This document shows positions 55,816 through 64,000 of a DNA stretch of 64,000 nucleotides, piece after piece; within the stretch, counting starts at the first letter, position 1; each line of letters opens with the position of its first letter. The notes below the pieces were generated by a model that was given only the letters and a program-made list of their open reading frames with translations, searched no databases and had not been told where the DNA came from. The stretch covers positions 12,867,814 through 12,931,813 of the forward strand of contig JAVLUZ010000142.1 of the NCBI GenBank assembly GCA_036768485.1, written 5' to 3'. Made by a program: the position numbers and the translations under genes. This DNA comes from Mermis nigrescens. Its lineage: Eukaryota; Nematoda; Enoplea; Mermithida; Mermithidae.

Positions 55816-56838
55816 GCACCGACACCGGCACCGGGCCGGTGCTAGGCTGGTACTGACGCCGGTGCTAGATAAAAGAGAAAAAATTAGTGTAAAAAGAATA
55901 ATTGAAGCTTATTTATCACCAATTTAATGAATAAAGGCGCAAAAAGGTAGCATTTTGTTAGTAAAATCTTCTAATTAGCATAGTGAAGCATTTTGACTGA
56001 ATTTCGGAACAAGTCTTCGAGCTTTAAAAATGAATTATTCATTTAACGAAACACATCTTATTGAAAACATCAATTAACAGCAAGAAGCGTGGACACTAAT
56101 AAATAAAAAAAATTAAAATTAAAAACATCGACATATAGAGTGGAAAGTTCTTCTAATTCTACCATCTGTAGGCAAGAAGGATGAGTACTACAGAGTAGTT
56201 TTCAACTTAATTTCATCAAATCCATTTTTATTTTTCCATTTCGTGAGCAGAAGACCGTAAAACGCAGCTAGAATTTTAAAATAGTTTTTATGCAAAACTT
56301 TTTCCTGCAAATTATTCAGAAAAAGCTTGTTAAAACTTTGTAAATGAACTTCTATGTAAGTCTTTTGCATTACTAATATATCTCATGTCTGTTTTCAGAG
56401 GCTTTTGAAAATGTGAAATGATAAACTCAAATAATTTAACCTCGAAAAGTTTTTGTGGCTATTTTCATGTTTGTTTCTTACTAGTTGAATATTTAACTAA
56501 TGCACTGAAACCAAATTTCGATTTGACTAAAGAATCAACTACTGCACAAGCCAATCTTGATTGCGCTACACTTAAACTTATAATACACTATTTAACTTTT
56601 ATTTTTCTTCGAATTTCAATTTTATTACAATTTTTTGTTTGTTTAATGCTTAAGTGAGAAAATTAATATGTATTCATAAATTGGAAATAATGAAGTTCGT
56701 TAATAGCCAAATGAAATTTTGCCCTTAATATGTATATCCGGTGAAAAATAGGTACAAATTTGAGCCTTTTTGAAGAAGCATAGTACACTATATAATATGC
56801 TAATGTAGCACCGGCACCGGTACAGGGGGTACCGGCAC

Positions 56839-56841
<3 letters not shown>
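55816..56841. mobile_element. GCACCGGCACCGG-ended element
   Basis: The left end GCACCGACACCGGCACCGGG and the right end GGTACCGGCACCGG are inverted and built of CCGGTG units; both touch (TA)n arrays. The AT-rich interior shows no transposase. Confidence 0.7.

Positions 56842-56906
<65 letters not shown>
56842..56906. repeat. (TA)n array
   Basis: 65 bp of TA between two elements. Confidence 0.97.
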
Positions 56907-60198
<3,292 letters not shown>

Positions 60199-60615
60199 GT
60201 GCAAACACCAACGTTGTTAGAGCAGATACGTAAAATTTGTAGCAAGGTAGCCAAAAAATTGCGAATGTGGACATAAATTTAAAATTACCGAAAAAGAGTA
60301 GACTATAATCGATCATTTTTATATTGGACTATCCGATCAAAAGATTATTTTGCTCTTTTACCAATTATAACTTGGTCAACCACGAACCAAAATTCTTTAA
60401 AGCAACGTCAGAGATAACTCGGCAACTGTCCTATGTATCTTCTCAAACCCCACGAGTGTACATCTACATACATAAACATGCATGCCTCTTTACTCAAATG
60501 TTAAATATTTTCAATACGACCGATATGCATGTCTATTTCGACTTCTTAAAGATTTCTAGCATTTTCAAGAAATTAAGGACTTTTATAATCTGCTCTTTGG
60601 TTTTCGTTCCCAACC

Positions 60616-60773
60616 AGGGGTGGATTTAGGGGGCGGCCGCCTACCCCATTGGCCCGAAGTAGTGCGCAAAATTAAGGATTTTTGAGCGATTTTAGAGTTG
60701 AAACGGCAAATTTTTCCGCCCAATTCAGGGTTCCGCCCCCTTAGAAACACCGCCCCCTAGGAAAATCCTGGAT
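60616..60773 (-). mobile_element. Short hAT-like MITE (CAGGGGTGGATTTAGG)
   Basis: CAGGGGTGGATTTAGGGGGC to GGATCCGCCACTG, with TTCCCAAC on both sides as target duplication. Reverse orientation of the element at 14943-15124. Right boundary is accurate to within about 10 bp. Confidence 0.78.
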
Positions 60774-60937
60774 CCGCCACTGTTCCCAACATATTCATAT
60801 CTATTGAAATTTCCGCTGTCTTACCATCATCCTAAGTTCAGGTTTACACGTTAAAAATGAGATCACACCTATATAAAATCAAAGAAAACATTGAGCAAAT
60901 AAAAAATGGCAATTAATTGAGGACTGTGGTTGACCAC

Positions 60938-61033
60938 CTGATCGCAACTTTGTGCAAAGGTAGTTACTTCGAAAAAATTTTCAGTATCATCCATGTCGTC
61001 CAATGCCCAATTTGATTCATAAACCGAATACCA
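60938..61033 (-). CDS. Possible exon of an unidentified gene
   Basis: On the - strand, acceptor TCACATAG is followed by an open frame reading WYSVYESNWALDDMDDTENF and FEVTTFAQSCDQ, then a weak donor CAG|GTGGTC. The composition (Trp, acidic residues, no low complexity) is unlike the repeat-derived frames around it. No family is recognised. It could belong to a gene upstream of WDR18, or the frame could run on to a stop at about 60869 as a terminal exon. Confidence 0.35.
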
Positions 61034-61272
61034 GCTATGTGAATAGTGCACAATTCAACATGCGCAAAGGCGAGTTCTTTAGTAGTTTTCGAATAACTGC
61101 GCATAATCAATCACATTAGGTACATATTGTTTACACACACTTCAATGAACTTAATTTTAATTATATGACATCGTTTTTAAAATCTTCTATTGATACTCTT
61201 TTCAGCAAATATAGTTATAAGAGCTTATAAAGCTAATAAGCCAGCTAAAAACGTACTTAAAGTGATTAAAAC

Positions 61273-61506
61273 CATACGTGGGCAGCAAGAAATTTCTGGG
61301 GGGGGGGTGCAAGATTTTTTGAAGGTCAAAAAATGGCCTTAAAAATGGTGGTATGGTGATAAAAACACCATTTTTCGACGTTTCTCATCAAGCACTATCC
61401 ATTGGCATCAAAAAATTGCGAAAAAAGCGAAAAAAATTTTCAAAAATTGAATTCTGGGGGGGGTATTTTGATTTCTGGGGAGGTGCATACCCCACGCCCA
61501 GGTGTG
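61273..61506 (+). mobile_element. MITE-A copy
   Basis: CATACGTGGGCAGCAAG to GCCCAGGTGTG, flanked by a perfect ATTAAAAC duplication. Very similar to the nested copy at 20955-21211, so probably recent. Confidence 0.88.
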
Positions 61507-61964
61507 ATTAAAACTAATGAATTTTCATAATAATTACTTAAAATATCTCTTAAACACTGATTAATTAAGATGCTCATTTATTTCAATAATTACGTACATG
61601 TGTATGTATGACCACTAGGAAGGATGGCGAGAACGAGTAGCCAGGGCCGCTCGGTACACACTCGCATACTTGTGCTATGGTCAGTGGTTCGCCCTGTCTA
61701 ACTTTTCTGCGAAAAAGTTTCGGTTCTGATCAAAAAATTGGTTGTTTGATGTTCAGCTTGGAAAAGTGGTTATCCTAGTCCAAAAAATGTTTTACAGCTT
61801 CGAAAGGTGGTTGTCGGTCCGGCAATTGGTTTTGGTTGTTCAGGTCCAGAAACTGATTTTCCTGATCCAAAAGTGATTGTCAAGCTTTAAAAGCTCGTTT
61901 TTCAGGTCAAAAATGAAATTTCTAGGTTCGATAGGTACAAAACATAGCCCGGCAAAGCGATCCG

Positions 61965-62157
61965 CACGCACCCCTAGAAGGCCGAATACCCCCAGAATTC
62001 GAATTTTTGAAAATTTGTTTTGTTTTTCCACAATTTTTTTATGCAAATAGACAGTGCTCACTGAAACACGTTGAAAAATGGTTTTTTCTAGCCCTACAAT
62101 TATTTTCAAGAGCTTTTTTTGACCTTTACCCCAGAATTTTGGTGCTGCCCACCTATG
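61965..62157 (-). mobile_element. MITE-A, degenerate copy
   Basis: Family core (CCCCCAGAATTCGAATTTTTG, TTGAAAAATGG, TTTTGGTGCTGCCCACCTATG) with one end lost. Confidence 0.68.
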
Positions 62158-63740
62158 TCGCGCACACTTTGGGAAATTTTGTATTTCGAAATTTTTGAAC
62201 ATTTCCATTTTATCATTCCAGAAATGTCCACAAGATGCAGAATACCGCACGTTTTAAAGTTTAACATACTACCCAAAGCGATTTCGACTTGAGCAATGAA
62301 TCATCCCTAATTGCATCGCAAATAAAAGCAAGACATGCGTAAGTTTGAGAATGTATGATACTTAAATTTCTGAGCAAATCAGGAAATTCAGTTTATCACG
62401 TAATTTTGTGATTACGATCCGTTTACAACGGAATTGAACTCTATAAGTCAAACAGAATGGAGCCAATAAGAAATTTTATTTAATTAAAGGCACCAGAAGC
62501 AAAAAAACGTACTACAGCTTTTTCGGTATTAGCACAAATAATCAGGAATTCCCATAAACCGATTAGTATTCAGAAATAATACATACAGAAGTGCGTTACA
62601 ATACAAACGTCGAATAAATAGAAATACGTATCGCACAGCCGTTTTTTAAAATCGGGATTCGAAACACGCGTCGCAGTCGCATAGCAAAATATTCAAATCC
62701 GCCAACAAGTTTTCTTGGGTAAATGCGAATTGGGCTACGAGTAGCAACAAAGTCAGGCGCGTCACCAATCATACACAACTTAATGCAGAAAAGAGATTTA
62801 AATGCCACCGACCTTAACAAAATTCGAAAATTTTAGATGCTATAATATTCATGATTCATTGCAGCACTATCTATACTCATGTGCATGTATGTATGAGGTT
62901 CGGGGAAATCCCCCATACAAAGTTATAAGGCCCTCTCTGACTCAGAAAAATTTTGAGCCACCTCCAATTTTGGCGAAAAATTGCAATTTTCGTCTACTTT
63001 TATTTCTAGGTGTTTTTGCCATTTTTGGCAAAAAATGGGACCTCACCCAAAATTTCGAGCCGTAACAGGTATGCATACTATGTACGCTATACGTGGAAAT
63101 AAAGGAATTTTTTGCTGCTACGAGTAAGAGCTAGTCATGCGCAGGGGCGTATTTAGGAGGGGGGGCGGGTGGGCGGCAGTGAACGACCGAAGCTCCAAAA
63201 TTTTGCTTCAGCCGAAGCCGAAGCTTCGGCCAGCTCTTGCTTCGGCTTCGGCCAAGCATCGGCCGAAGGCCGAATCTGTATAAATTCTATAGTATAATTC
63301 TGATTAGTATGAAGAATAAATTGCGAGTATGAAAGTTAAGCTTGATTATGTTTCAGGAGTAAATACGAAGTAATAAAATAGTGTCATTCATTGCAAAAAA
63401 TTTTTTTAAAAAGCGCAATTAATTCTCTTCATTAACATTGATTTCATTATTAGCCATTTCATCTATGTACATCAGCAGCTAATACGTATTGATCATCATC
63501 AGATTTACTATCCTGAATATATAAGAATATAATGTATTATTAGGAATAAAGCCTGGAATTCTTGAGAATTATGAAATCAATTAATTGACAAATTCCTAAT
63601 TTTCAAGACGATACTTAAATTTGTAGAAGTAAGGTAGACATAAAAGCAAATAGAGATTTCTTCTCGTTATTAGATGCAGAAATTTAAGAAAGTTAACACG
63701 TCGACCATGAAGCAATTAATTGATTTGATACAAAACAGAG
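62158..63740. other. Right flank, no gene assigned
   Basis: AT-rich sequence with a family-H fragment at 62900-63065. A GCCGAAGCCGAAGCTTCGGC-type minisatellite lies at 63180-63270, preceded by a G-rich stretch that starts GGGGCGTATTTAGGAGG. An open - strand frame at 62596-62820 has no supporting features. Confidence 0.5.
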
Positions 63741-63749
63741 TGGTACACA

Positions 63750-64000
63750 GCAGTGTTTTTTTGTACTCGGCAAAGATTTTTCTTGATTTACAAAGATTGT
63801 TTGGGACTGTCTCTGTATATACATGTACAAAGATTTTTGGGAAGACTAAAATTGCAAAAAAGATCTGAAATTCGCAAAAATTTTGGGCGCTACGCGCCGA
63901 AATGAGTAATTGAGAGTTCTATAAATCTTTATAATAACATAAATTGCGTTTCAAAAAGAAAAGTGTCAAATTTTTTGGCGCTTCGCGCCGTTTTGAGACA
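63750..64000 (+). mobile_element. GTACAAAG family element, partial at window end
   Basis: CAGTGTTTTTTTGTACTCGG, ACATGTACAAAGATTTTTGG and hairpins GGCGC-TAC-GCGCC (63886-63898) and GGCGC-TTC-GCGCC (63977-63989). It continues past the window. Confidence 0.65.

Noticed and set aside
56188..56370. First exon of WDR18 at MQKTYIE (56370 downward)
   Set aside because: Phase fits, but the donor GTTCAT is far from consensus and the exon lies inside the GCACCGG-ended element. Recorded only as a weak possibility.
62596..62820. - strand frame with IGDAPDFVATRSPIRIYPRK
   Set aside because: No convincing acceptor, no family resemblance, and it is not linked in phase to any other exon.

Overview
The window is nuclear DNA of an animal, most likely an invertebrate. 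It is AT-rich, its genes are split by long GT-AG introns, and more than half of it seems to be short non-autonomous transposons, foldback elements, (TA)n arrays and minisatellites. I see no bacterial features: no operons, ribosome binding sites or CRISPR arrays. I cannot name the phylum from sequence alone.

Three split genes could be assembled by hand; reading phase agrees at every junction. (1) Malectin, + strand, 602-16736: five coding exons, 268 aa, with signal peptide, malectin domain and C-terminal membrane anchor; intron 1 alone is 6.1 kb. (2) A single-pass membrane protein, + strand, 19783-35104: six exons, 377 aa, with signal peptide, a von Willebrand A-like domain lacking the usual metal-binding DxSxS, a cysteine-rich segment, a transmembrane helix and a short tail; its third intron is 9.3 kb and holds a tandem array. 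(3) WDR18 (Ipi3 family, Rix1 ribosome-assembly complex), - strand, 55594-42872: nine exons, 434 codons. Only the few codons with the initiator Met are unplaced. A possible further exon lies at 60938-61033 on the - strand. Genes 2 and 3 converge on the repeat-filled interval 35105-42871.

The rest is dominated by mobile DNA. The commonest family ('MITE-A', about 250 bp, ends CAYANGTGGGC) has near-perfect 8-bp target duplications, which points to the hAT superfamily; about 18 copies are seen, often nested in each other or side by side with a single 8-bp target between them. Other elements are a TA-flanked pogo-like element with an HTH_psq reading frame (58749-60074), a dead Tc1-like element (40490-41838), a 0.6-kb long-TIR element (45091-45688), a foldback element (2113-2842), and several families carrying the 13-bp hairpin GGCGC-GAA-GCGCC.

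The most interesting observations are: the recurrent GCGAAGC mini-hairpin whose stem changes with compensation between copies; a transposon fragment that supplies the pyrimidine tract of the last malectin splice acceptor; a row of transposons separated by pure (TA)n arrays at 55.8-60.2 kb; and a deletion-derived pogo element that keeps an open HTH reading frame and eight copies of its terminal motif.
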